Below, in pieces: positions 15,509 through 21,891 of a stretch of 21,891 nt of DNA. Within the stretch, counting starts at the first letter, position 1. Every line of letters starts with the position of its first letter. The DNA is from Spirochaetaceae bacterium (GTDB taxonomy: Bacteria; Spirochaetota; Spirochaetia; B11-G9). Below the pieces are notes generated by a model. The model was not told the DNA's origin. It worked only from the letters and a program-made list of their open reading frames with translations, and made no database searches. The stretch is from assembly GCA_030600745.1 (NCBI GenBank), contig JAUVLL010000010.1:1-21891 (forward strand), given 5' to 3'. Made by a program: the position numbers and the translations under genes.

Positions 15509-17006
15509 TTATATATCCCTGTTTAAAAATTTTTTCCCGTATTAAATTTCGCGTCATTCCGGGATTAGCTTTCCCTGACGTAGCCTTCATTACCTGTCCC
15601 ATCAAAAACCCAATCTGCTTATCTGCACCATCTCTAATGGCATCGGCAATCTTTGGATTAGCATCTACAATTGCGGAAACGACCCCTTGTAGTTCCCCTG
15701 TATCTGACATCTGATCCATTCCAAGATCTTTTACAATATCTTCAGGTTCGGTATCTTTCTCAAAAACAACTCCAATAACCTTTTTCCCAATACCTGCACT
15801 AATTTTTCCATTTTCTATTAGGTTTAATACAGAAAGCAGGCGGTCGGAACTCAAAGGAGAATTTTCAATACTCAAACCGGAATCATTTAATATCTTTTGA
15901 ACATTTCCACTAAGCCAGGATGCAACAGTCCCGGCAAAAGCAGTGTCTATCTTATTACTGTCACTCTCTGTATCAGCTTTGTTCTTTAAATAAACAGTTT
16001 TCTCAAAAAAATCTGCCATACTCTTTTCGGCAGTAATAAATAAAGCCTGCTGTTCATTAAGCCCGTACTCTTCCATAATTCTTATTCTTCGCTCTCTGGG
16101 GAGCTCTGCCAGAGAAGATTCAATCTCTGAGAGATATTTTTTTTCCGGCCGGTAAGGAGGAAGATCCGGTTCCGGAAAATATCTGTAATCGTTGGACGAT
16201 TCCTTTGTTCGCATAGGACTTGTCCTGGACTTACCTTCATCCCAGAGTCTTGTTTCCTGAATAATTTTTTCTCCGGAATTCAAAACTTTAGTTTGACGTT
16301 TAATCTCATACTCAAGGGCCTTTTTGATAAAACGGGAAGAATTAAGATTTTTACATTCAGTTTTAGTACCAAGTCCCTTACCAGACTCATTAATGGAAAC
16401 ATTGGCGTCGCAGCGAAGGCTCCCCTCTTCCATGTTACCGTCAGTTACACCAAGATAACGTACCATCTGACGAAACTGCTGAACAAAGGCTTCTGCTTCT
16501 TCCCCTGTAACAAGATCAGGTTCGGTTACAATCTCCAAAAGGGGTGTTCCGGCTCTGTTGTAATCAAGTTTGGATATGCCGCCTTCATGAATCATCTTCC
16601 CGGCATCTTCCTCCAGATGAACATCATGAATCCTTATCCGTCTTGTACTGCCGCCTGCAAGTTCCAGATCAAACCAGCCGTTAATACCAAAGGGATATTC
16701 AAACTGACTAATCTGATAATTCTTGGGCATATCCGGATAAAAATAGTTTTTCCTCTCGAAAACAGCTTTCTCGTTAAGATGGCAATTCAAAGCCATGGCT
16801 ACCTGATACGCTTTCCTTACCGCCTCCTCATTTAAAGAAGGTAATACACCCGGGTAACCCATACATACAGGACAGACATTAGTATTGGGCTCACTGCCAA
16901 AGACATTCCTGCATCCGCAGAAAACCTTGGACTCAGTAAGAAGATGTATATGTATTTCAAGACCGATAAAAGTCTGATATTCCCCTTTATAAGGTGATTG
17001 TGCCAT
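15486..17006 (-). CDS. gatB: Asp/Glu-tRNA amidotransferase subunit B
   Basis: A 506-residue GatB, the kinase/tRNA-binding subunit that activates the side-chain carboxyl of Asp-tRNA-Asn or Glu-tRNA-Gln for amidation. Visible are IGLEIHIHLLTESKVFCGC with the zinc Cys pairs (C30, C32, C45, C48), NTNVCPVCMGYPGVLP, KNYFYPDMPKNYQISQ, HLEEDAGK, DYNRAGTPLLEIVTEPD, LRCDANVSI and KNLNSSRFIKKALEYE. The C-terminal YqeY-like tail ends GQVMKATSGKANPGMTRNLI. Length is slightly above the usual 475-480. It begins 3 nt after the gatA stop with a GGAG ribosome site lying in the end of gatA. Confidence 0.95.
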   Translation of the reverse strand: MAQSPYKGEYQTFIGLEIHIHLLTESKVFCGCRNVFGSEPNTNVCPVCMGYPGVLPSLNEEAVRKAYQVAMALNCHLNEKAVFERKNYFYPDMPKNYQISQFEYPFGINGWFDLELAGGSTRRIRIHDVHLEEDAGKMIHEGGISKLDYNRAGTPLLEIVTEPDLVTGEEAEAFVQQFRQMVRYLGVTDGNMEEGSLRCDANVSINESGKGLGTKTECKNLNSSRFIKKALEYEIKRQTKVLNSGEKIIQETRLWDEGKSRTSPMRTKESSNDYRYFPEPDLPPYRPEKKYLSEIESSLAELPRERRIRIMEEYGLNEQQALFITAEKSMADFFEKTVYLKNKADTESDSNKIDTAFAGTVASWLSGNVQKILNDSGLSIENSPLSSDRLLSVLNLIENGKISAGIGKKVIGVVFEKDTEPEDIVKDLGMDQMSDTGELQGVVSAIVDANPKIADAIRDGADKQIGFLMGQVMKATSGKANPGMTRNLIREKIFKQGYISEDKKNA

Positions 17007-17009
17007 AAT

Positions 17010-18422
17010 CTAACTCCAATCCTTAGTGCCGGAGGGACTGGGGGAAGGGAATTCCGTCTCAAGAACCTCTGCTATATTAAACAACCTGTCTTCCTCAAAT
17101 GCCGGAGCGGTAAACTGAACACCAACAGGCAGCCCCTTCTCTACACTCGAAGGAACAGCAATTGCCGGCAGACCGGTAAGATTTGCAGTACATGTATACC
17201 TGTCGGCAACCTTCTGCTGAAACTGATCAAGATCCGCAGAGCCGTGTTTAAATGCCGGGGTAGGAAACACCGGCATCATTACAAGATCTACAGACTTAAA
17301 TAAATTATCAAACTCATTTCGAATTGCCGTTCGTATTTTCTGGGCCTTGTGATAGAACTGGTCCTGAAATCCGGACCGCAGGACATAAGTACCAAGAAGA
17401 ATACGAAGTTTAACCTCGTCGCCAAAACCCTCATCCCGGGAACTCTGCATCAGTTCTCCCGGATCATTTCCATTCTTCGATCTGTACCCGTATCTTAAAC
17501 CGTTAAACCGTGCCAGATTTGCACTGGCTTCAGCAGTGGCAATTGTGTAGTAAACAGGGACAACATACGCGAGTGATGGAAGTTCTATATCAACAGTTTC
17601 ATAGCCCAGCTTTTCAAGACGTTCCCTGCTTAGTAAAAATGATCTTTCAACATCTTCACTTAAAGAAGCGTCAGTAATTTTCAAAACACCAATCTTTTTA
17701 ACCATACCGCTATTGCTGCTGCCGGGATGCTTAACAGAAGTATTATCCTTAATATCCTGGCCCTTCATAGTATTAAAAACAGTTCTTGTCATACCAACTG
17801 TTCGGGACATGACACCAACTACATCAAGAGATGATGCATAGGCTGTAAGCCCATACCGGGAAACAACACCATAGCTAGGTTTAAGCCCGTATACACCGCA
17901 AAAAGAAGCAGGTTGCCGGATAGATCCCCCGGTATCAGACCCAAGGGCAAAGGGGACCAACCCGGCAGCAACTGCAGCGGCACTTCCACCGCTGGACCCC
18001 CCTGCAACACGATCAGTATCCCATGGATTATTTGTAACCTTAACATCAGAATTATCAGTGGACGATCCCATACCAAAGGCATCCAGATTGGTCTTTCCAA
18101 CAACTACAGCGCCTGCATCCTGAAGATTTTTTACAGAACTGGCAGTATAGGGAGAGGCAACACCTTCAAGGATTTTAGAACCGCAGGTAATATTAAAAGA
18201 CTCAACAGCAAAGTTATCCTTTACACCAAAGGGTACTCCTGCAAGAGCTCCTTCCTGATGTGAAACATCTGATTCCGCAGCACCGGAAATACGATCAATA
18301 TCGAACTCGATAAAACTTCCGATTTTCTCTTCCCAGTCCCCTACATATTTTAAATATGCATCTCTCGATTCGGACAGAACACTGTTCCATCCACTACTGT
18401 TTTTATGGGCCTTATCCTGCAT
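17010..18422 (-). CDS. gatA: Asp/Glu-tRNA amidotransferase subunit A
   Basis: A 470-residue amidase-signature protein, the glutaminase subunit that releases ammonia for the transamidation of mischarged Asp-tRNA-Asn or Glu-tRNA-Gln. The catalytic triad is intact: K68 (GVPFGVKDN), cis-S143 (VAGGSSGGSAAAVAAG) and nucleophile S167 (LGSDTGGSIRQPASF). The spacing equals that of the Staphylococcus enzyme (79/154/178). The C-terminal TCTANLTGLPAIAVPS and LPVGVQFTAP blocks are also present. It starts 9 nt after gatC with an AAGGA ribosome site and is the second gene of the gatC-gatA-gatB-aspS operon. Confidence 0.95.
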   Translation of the reverse strand: MQDKAHKNSSGWNSVLSESRDAYLKYVGDWEEKIGSFIEFDIDRISGAAESDVSHQEGALAGVPFGVKDNFAVESFNITCGSKILEGVASPYTASSVKNLQDAGAVVVGKTNLDAFGMGSSTDNSDVKVTNNPWDTDRVAGGSSGGSAAAVAAGLVPFALGSDTGGSIRQPASFCGVYGLKPSYGVVSRYGLTAYASSLDVVGVMSRTVGMTRTVFNTMKGQDIKDNTSVKHPGSSNSGMVKKIGVLKITDASLSEDVERSFLLSRERLEKLGYETVDIELPSLAYVVPVYYTIATAEASANLARFNGLRYGYRSKNGNDPGELMQSSRDEGFGDEVKLRILLGTYVLRSGFQDQFYHKAQKIRTAIRNEFDNLFKSVDLVMMPVFPTPAFKHGSADLDQFQQKVADRYTCTANLTGLPAIAVPSSVEKGLPVGVQFTAPAFEEDRLFNIAEVLETEFPSPSPSGTKDWS

Positions 18423-18431
18423 GATATATCC

Positions 18432-18710
18432 TTAAAGTACGTTTGGAATTATAATGAACCCGTTCTCAGCCTGGGGGGCATTGGAAATCATTTTTTCAGT
18501 CACATCAATGGAACTGACAACATCAGACCTGGTTATATTCTCCTGCAGATGAGTCTGCACAGTAGCATCAAAACCGGTAACATCAACCTTCTCCATAACA
18601 GAAAAATATTCAAGCATACGACCAACTTCAATACTCAGTTTCTCCGCTTCCTTCTCATCCAGACCAAGTTTCGCTAATCTCGCTGTTAAATATAACTCAT
18701 CTAATTTCAT
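18432..18710 (-). CDS. gatC: Asp/Glu-tRNA amidotransferase subunit C
   Basis: A 92-residue GatC, the small subunit that wraps around GatA and tethers it to GatB. It shows the usual LARLAKLGLDEKEAEKL-type N-terminus, the YFSVMEKVDVTG helix and turn, and the C-terminal SNAPQAENGFIIIPNVL. First gene of the operon. ATG 18708-18710 is the family start, yet no ribosome site precedes it; the -10 box ends 8 nt upstream, so the operon mRNA is predicted to be leaderless or to have a leader of only one or two bases. Confidence 0.94.
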   Translation of the reverse strand: MKLDELYLTARLAKLGLDEKEAEKLSIEVGRMLEYFSVMEKVDVTGFDATVQTHLQENITRSDVVSSIDVTEKMISNAPQAENGFIIIPNVL

Positions 18711-18718
18711 AGTCTATT

Positions 18719-18747
18719 TTTATACCCTTACAGGAATTAAAAGTCAA
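18719..18747 (-). promoter_or_regulatory. Promoter of the gatCAB-aspS operon
   Basis: On the minus strand TTGACT (18742-18747), a 17-nt spacer and TATAAA (18719-18724), 8 nt before the gatC ATG. A second TTGACA-like box lies about 20 nt upstream without a fitting -10. Confidence 0.7.
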
Positions 18748-18850
18748 TAATAGGAAGGGGATTGTCAATTAACAGATTCCATGGTTTCCATATACATTTT
18801 GAGATCTATTGAAGGTGTTTCAGTAATTATCAATTTGGAATTTTAAAGAA

Positions 18851-18946
18851 GGGGGAAGCCCCCTCGCTACAAACCCGCTGATCCGTGTTGCTTTTTCCGG
18901 CTCCGTCCCTCCGCCGGGCAACCCAGGCGGTTTTTCCACTACCCCC
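18851..18946. repeat. GC-rich nested imperfect palindrome, possible intergenic repeat element
   Basis: Four nested arms share one centre: GGGGG (18851-18855)/CCCCC (18942-18946), CCGC (18875-18878)/GCGG (18927-18930), GTTGC (18887-18891)/GCAAC (18918-18922) and CCGGC (18897-18901)/GCCGG (18913-18917). The arms are separated by unpaired bulges. The element is far more GC-rich than its AT-rich surroundings and carries no gene. It could be a REP/MITE-like repeat, a structured RNA or a decayed attC-like site. It lies between the gatC promoter and the mazEF promoter. Confidence 0.5.
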
Positions 18947-18972
18947 GTTACCTAAAAACAATTTGTGTTTGC

Positions 18973-19001
18973 TTGACTTCTGGTATAACTATAGTTATAC
19001 T
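18973..19001 (+). promoter_or_regulatory. mazEF-type promoter with perfect palindromic operator
   Basis: TTGACT (18973-18978), 17 nt, TATACT (18996-19001). The 18-bp perfect palindrome GTATAACTATAGTTATAC (18983-19000) fills the spacer and most of the -10 box, an ideal place for antitoxin repression. The ATG follows 6 nt later with no ribosome site, so the transcript is predicted to be leaderless. Confidence 0.82.
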
Positions 19002-19007
19002 ATAAAC

Positions 19008-19253
19008 ATGAAAACTGCAGTTTCAATTCCGGATAGTATTTTTCTCGCAGCGGAGGAAACAGCTAAAAGATTAAATATCCCCCGCAGTCAGTTGTATACA
19101 AGAGCAATTGAAGAATATATCAGCCACCGTAGTAACGAATATGTAACAGAAAAACTCAACCAGGTTTATTTAAGAGAAGCAGATAAAGAGACAGATATTT
19201 CAGATATAAATATTCACAGCTTAAGAGAAGCTACAAAAAATGATACGTGGTGA
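19008..19253 (+). CDS. Ribbon-helix-helix antitoxin (MazE-like)
   Basis: An 81-residue protein. MKTAVSIPDSIFLAAEETAK is a ribbon-helix-helix strand and helix, followed by LNIPRSQLYTRAIEEYISHR and an acidic, flexible tail (ADKETDISDINIH) that would bind the toxin. The frame runs upstream to an ATG at 18885, but that part translates the GC-rich element and crosses the promoter, so ATG 19008 is the start. It overlaps the MazF gene by 14 nt and should repress its own operon through the palindrome in the promoter. Confidence 0.88.
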   Translation: MKTAVSIPDSIFLAAEETAKRLNIPRSQLYTRAIEEYISHRSNEYVTEKLNQVYLREADKETDISDINIHSLREATKNDTW

Positions 19254-19581
19254 AATTGGGTGGGCAGACCTGGGAATCCCTTTTGGAAGTGAGCCAGGAT
19301 TAAAAAGACCTGTATTAATTTTACAGGATAATCTATTTAACAAAAGCAGGATTCGAACAATAGTAGTTGCATCAATAACATCTAATTTATCTCTGGCAGA
19401 AGCCCCGGGGAATGTTCTTCTTGGAAAAGAAGAATCAGGCCTGCGAAAAGATGGTGTAATAAATATTTCTCAAATCTCTACAATTGATAAACTCAGGCTT
19501 ATAGAAAAAATTGGAAACATTACCATATTGACAGAAGAAAAAATGAATGATGGTATTGAACTGATATTAGGATTAAGATAG
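19240..19581 (+). CDS. mazF: MazF/PemK-family endoribonuclease toxin
   Basis: A 113-residue toxin with the MazF core: GIPFGSEPGLKRPVLILQ (13-29, conserved R23-P24), DNLFNKSRIRTIVVASITSN with the S/T active-site region (45-48), and GLRKDGVINISQISTIDKLR, then IEKIGNI. MazF enzymes cleave mRNA at short motifs without needing a metal. It begins within the end of the antitoxin gene, which is the standard order. All conserved blocks are present, so activity is likely; the cleavage motif cannot be read from sequence. Confidence 0.92.
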   Translation: MIRGEIGWADLGIPFGSEPGLKRPVLILQDNLFNKSRIRTIVVASITSNLSLAEAPGNVLLGKEESGLRKDGVINISQISTIDKLRLIEKIGNITILTEEKMNDGIELILGLR

Positions 19582-19628
19582 TAGTCTTATGGAAAGGTAG
19601 GCAAACTATTATTTTCACTGGAGAGAGT

Positions 19629-19871
19629 ATGAGTTGGAATTATAGAATAATCAGGCATGATAAAACTGATGAAGTTTACTTCCAGATTCATGAAGTTTAT
19701 TATGATGAAAAAGATGATATTGAAGCGTATACTGAAGAATCTGTTCATCCTTTCGGAGAAACTAGAGAAGAATTGATCTCAGATATGAAAACTATGCTCC
19801 ATGATGCAGAAAAGCATTCTGTTTTGTCCATAAGGGTACTTGAAGAAAAATTTGCTGCACGAAATAATTGA
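19629..19871 (+). CDS. Small conserved hypothetical protein
   Basis: An 80-residue acidic protein beginning MSWNYRIIRHDKTDEVYF and containing HEVYYDEKDDIEAYTEESV, a PFGETREELISDM helix and a basic end. I recall short proteins with this MSWNYRIIRH-type start from several unrelated bacteria, often in accessory DNA, but know no function. There is no signal peptide or membrane segment. A GGAGAG ribosome site lies 3 nt before the ATG. It starts 47 nt after mazF on the same strand and may share its transcript. The stop is followed by about 270 nt without a gene. Confidence 0.75.
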   Translation: MSWNYRIIRHDKTDEVYFQIHEVYYDEKDDIEAYTEESVHPFGETREELISDMKTMLHDAEKHSVLSIRVLEEKFAARNN

Positions 19872-20060
19872 TTAAGCTGTATAAATTGATCAGGTTAAAT
19901 CAGGTTGTTCTAAATTTTCTTGTACATTGTAACTGCATATATTACGATGGCAAAGACAGTGGTCTTTATGGACAACACTCAATGCGTAAACACAACCTGT
20001 TTCGGCGGTATGTTTTTGTGGTTTGTAATGAATAATCTCAAATAATCCGCAATATCAGAG

Positions 20061-20134
20061 ATGTGACAATTTAGAATTTCCAACAAATTTCCCGAAATAC
20101 GTAATACATACAATTACCTAAAAAGCTGTTATAG
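20061..20134 (+). repeat. Direct repeat, left copy, downstream of the recombinase gene
   Basis: It contains ATGTGACAATTTA (20061-20073), CGAAATACGTA (20093-20103), CAATT (20111-20115) and GTTATAG (20128-20134), in the same order and strand as the copy at 21011-21049. Extra bases between the blocks make it longer than the right copy. The gap 19872-20060 holds no gene; a small stem with a two-base bulge (AGTG-GTC/GAC-CACT, 19958-19979) is the only other structure I see in it. Confidence 0.55.
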
Positions 20135-20143
20135 TGAATATCG

Positions 20144-20944
20144 TTATAATGGACTCTGTATCTGTCTGGAAACAGGATCAGCAAGATTTACATAGATCAT
20201 AGTTGTTTTTATAGATTTATGTCCCAATAATGTTTTTACAGTTTTTATATCTGTACCCGATTCCACAAGATGGGTAGCAAAGCAATGTCTGAGAGTATGA
20301 CAAGTAGGTTTTTTCTGGAGATCGGTCTTTGCCAGGGCATTGGAAAAGATTTTCTGCACAGTTCTAATTGTGTATTTCTTTTTATATAAGCTAAGAAAAA
20401 TATATTCATTACCATCTCTGTTTTCAATAATTTTCCTGATATTATCTACTGATTTTTCTGACAATAATGTAAGCCTGTCTTTATGCCCTTTTGTATTCCT
20501 TATTTTCACTGAAAGATTGTTAAGATCAAAGTCTTTTATCTTTAAATTTACCACTTCACTTACTCTAAGACCACTGCCATATAAAAAAGAGATAATTAAC
20601 CTGTGCTTATCATTTGCAATATGATTCAGAATATCCAGAACTTCATCTTTATTTAAAATATCCGGCAATCGCCTTCGATTTCGCACTCTATCCAGTTTAT
20701 AAGGACATTCCTTTTTTAAGACTATTTCATAGAACAATTTTATTGAAGACCATGCCAATCGCCTCTGTTCCGTCGATGATTTTTCCTGCTCAAGAAAAAC
20801 AGAAATCCTTTCCTCCGGTTCATATGTCGATTCTCTCGAAAATGTCAAAAAATGCTTTATATGATTAGAATAAGTTCTAATTGTGTTACAAGCATAGTTC
20901 CTGTTTTTTAACTCTCTTATAAATTCACCAAGATAATTTCGCAT
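20144..20944 (-). CDS. XerC/D-like tyrosine recombinase
   Basis: A 266-residue tyrosine recombinase. A SAM-like N-terminal core-binding domain (1-90; NTIRTYSNHIKHFL) precedes the catalytic domain with R127 (GSGLRVSEVVNL), K152 (TKGHKDR), H216/R219 (CHTLRHCFATHLVESG), H242 (LLGHKSIKTTMIY) and nucleophile Y251. All catalytic residues are present. The protein ends in SPL, as integron integrases often do after the tyrosine. However, the stretch between K152 and H216 is short and lacks the roughly 35-residue extra domain of IntI. ATG 20944 has an AGGGGG ribosome site 8 nt upstream. The gene is divergent from the peptidase-like gene and lies between two related direct repeats, so it is likely to act on sites next to it. 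The DNA is AT-rich compared with the gat operon. Confidence 0.92.
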   Translation of the reverse strand: MRNYLGEFIRELKNRNYACNTIRTYSNHIKHFLTFSRESTYEPEERISVFLEQEKSSTEQRRLAWSSIKLFYEIVLKKECPYKLDRVRNRRRLPDILNKDEVLDILNHIANDKHRLIISFLYGSGLRVSEVVNLKIKDFDLNNLSVKIRNTKGHKDRLTLLSEKSVDNIRKIIENRDGNEYIFLSLYKKKYTIRTVQKIFSNALAKTDLQKKPTCHTLRHCFATHLVESGTDIKTVKTLLGHKSIKTTMIYVNLADPVSRQIQSPL

Positions 20945-21010
20945 AAATAGTGCCCCCTAAATATACATACAGGTGAATTCCATTTCCTGATTGCACTTTT
21001 AACAAAAAAA

Positions 21011-21049
21011 ATGTGATATTTTACGAAATACGTACAATTGTAGTTATAG
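21011..21049 (+). other. Candidate recombination site (attI-like), right copy of the direct repeat
   Basis: ATGTGATATTTTA (21011-21023), CGAAATACGTA (21024-21034), CAATT (21035-21039) and GTTATAG (21043-21049). GTTATAG resembles the GTTRRRY core where integron integrases cut, and is the exact reverse complement of CTATAAC at the end of the next gene. Its position, between the recombinase start and the first divergent gene, is that of attI. The wider gap 20945-21071 also carries a weak TTGCAC (20991-20996) that could belong to a cassette promoter. Confidence 0.5.
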
Positions 21050-21071
21050 GACATTAATTGGAGAGAATTAT

Positions 21072-21836
21072 TTGGGAAAAATTGTGGCTATAGGCGGTGG
21101 TGAAATTGGAAGACCAGGGTACAATGTAGAAACACTGAAAATCGATTTAGAAATTAAGAAAATGACCGGAAAAATCAGCCCTAAGATGTGTTTTATACCT
21201 ACAGCATCAAATGACTCTGAAACATATATTGAAACTGTTCAAAATCATTTTGGAAAAAGTATAGGTTGTGAAATATCAATTATTGAATTGCATAATAATG
21301 ATTATTCTTATGCTGATCTGGAAAAAATAGTATTTTCATCTGATATAATTTATGTTGGAGGTGGCAATACAAAAATGATGCTTTCGAAATGGAAGAATAC
21401 AGGTTTAGATCGTATACTTATTAAAGCATTTAATGAAACAAATGTTGTTCTATCAGGAATAAGTGCAGGTGCAATTTGTTGGTTTAAATTTGGTAGTTCA
21501 GATTCTGAGAAATTTGATAATCCTGATGCTGAATTAATAGGATTGCCAGGACTGGATTTGATTGATTTAACAATCTGCCCACATTTTGATGTTGAAGAAG
21601 ATAGGAAACCTGACTTTAGGAAACTTCTTCACACAACAAATAACACCGGTATTGGTCTAGATAATTGTTGTGCAGTGAAAATTGTAAATGGTAATTTTCA
21701 AATAATTACTTCCATAGAAGATTCTTTTGCATGGATATCAAAATGGGAAAATGGAAACTATAAGAAATGGAGATTAGGAGATGGTGCTTCTGGGAGCATA
21801 GAGGATCTATGCAAAACTCCAATTAAAGTCCTATAA
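21072..21836 (+). CDS. Peptidase E-like (S51 family) serine hydrolase
   Basis: A 254-residue protein of the dipeptidase E/cyanophycinase-like S51 family, with a glutamine-amidotransferase-like fold. Visible are KIVAIGGGEIGRPG (3-16), KMCFIPTASND (39-48), DIIYVGGGNTKMML (91-104), the nucleophile elbow VLSGISAGAICWF (S131) and ICPHFDVEEDRKPDFRKLL with H171. Relatives hydrolyse Asp-containing dipeptides in the cytoplasm. It starts at TTG 21072, set by GGAGAG 6 nt upstream; no ATG fits the family N-terminus. The stop codon TAA lies inside CTATAAC, so the gene ends exactly where an attC-like element begins. The DNA is AT-rich. Together these suggest a mobile cassette. Confidence 0.87.
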   Translation: MGKIVAIGGGEIGRPGYNVETLKIDLEIKKMTGKISPKMCFIPTASNDSETYIETVQNHFGKSIGCEISIIELHNNDYSYADLEKIVFSSDIIYVGGGNTKMMLSKWKNTGLDRILIKAFNETNVVLSGISAGAICWFKFGSSDSEKFDNPDAELIGLPGLDLIDLTICPHFDVEEDRKPDFRKLLHTTNNTGIGLDNCCAVKIVNGNFQIITSIEDSFAWISKWENGNYKKWRLGDGASGSIEDLCKTPIKVL

Positions 21837-21891
21837 CGAATAGAAGTCTTAGCGTAGCTGCCGAAAAATATCTCTTCCAAAATAATTTTGA
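21831..21891 (+). other. Start of a candidate attC site, cut by the window end
   Basis: CTATAAC (21831-21837) overlaps the stop of the peptidase-like gene and complements GTTATAG at 21043-21049, as the R'' and R' boxes of attC do. Integron cassette ends often begin TATAACRA in this way. The following GTCTTAGC (21849-21856) could be an L''-type box, but its partner and the closing GTTATAG would lie beyond the window, so the site cannot be confirmed here. Confidence 0.42.

Noticed and set aside
16293..16835. 180-codon plus-strand ORF inside gatB
   Set aside because: It is antisense to a fully conserved gene with no ribosome site or recognisable domain; it is a shadow frame.
18885..19007. N-terminal extension of the MazE-like antitoxin
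   Set aside because: It translates the GC-rich palindromic element and the promoter region; the family start fits ATG 19008.
19872..20060. A complete attC site after the small hypothetical gene
   Set aside because: I looked for CTATAAC or a similar box near its stop to pair with GTTATAG at 20128 and found none, so this gene cannot be called a cassette.
1..21891. CRISPR arrays, tRNA or rRNA genes, insertion sequences
   Set aside because: I saw no regularly spaced repeats, cloverleaf-like segments, ribosomal sequence or transposase genes on either strand.

Overview
This is a bacterial chromosome segment of about 22 kb from a Gram-negative-type (diderm) organism. HflK/HflC and a probable outer-membrane barrel gene point to two membranes. 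Asn-tRNA is evidently made by transamidation, through a gatCAB-aspS operon. The low to moderate GC content, the several toxin-antitoxin (TA) loci and the gene mix suggest a spirochaete-like bacterium. That placement is a guess; nothing here fixes the taxon.

Layout. 1-1.6 kb: the frameshifted 5' part of a probable barrel protein gene, a dead VapBC-type relic, and an intact vapBC pair with its own promoter/operator. 1.7-6.0 kb: a SGNH-hydrolase-like protein without signal peptide, a divergent DUF4143-type AAA ATPase, and a GntR regulator co-transcribed with an MFS exporter behind an operator palindrome. 6.1-6.7 kb: a second vapBC. 7.0-9.1 kb: hflK-hflC, closed by a strong terminator. 9.1-11.2 kb: a sirtuin gene downstream of an rmuC gene broken by one in-frame amber codon. 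11.3-13.7 kb: a PaaX-like regulator followed by a phytoene-desaturase-like FAD oxidoreductase. 13.7-18.7 kb: the housekeeping operon gatC-gatA-gatB-aspS on the minus strand; a conserved His in AspRS suggests the non-discriminating type, which fits the operon.

18.8-21.9 kb is the accessory end. It starts with a GC-rich nested-palindrome element, then a MazEF-like pair under an 18-bp perfect palindrome, a small conserved-looking protein, a XerC/D-like tyrosine recombinase on the minus strand, and a divergent peptidase-E-like gene. The recombinase is flanked by related direct repeats. The peptidase gene lies between GTTATAG (upstream) and its exact reverse complement CTATAAC (overlapping its stop codon), which is the logic of an integron cassette with attI/attC core sites. 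Yet the recombinase lacks the extra domain that defines IntI. This atypical integron-like unit, cut off by the window end, is the best candidate for something new.

Other recurring themes: three genes (AAA ATPase, gatC, the antitoxin of mazEF) have good sigma-70-like promoters whose -10 box ends only 6-8 nt before the ATG, predicting leaderless mRNAs. All three vapBC-type loci, including the dead one, show the same one-base stop/start overlap. Three loci are visibly broken (barrel protein, VapBC relic, rmuC).
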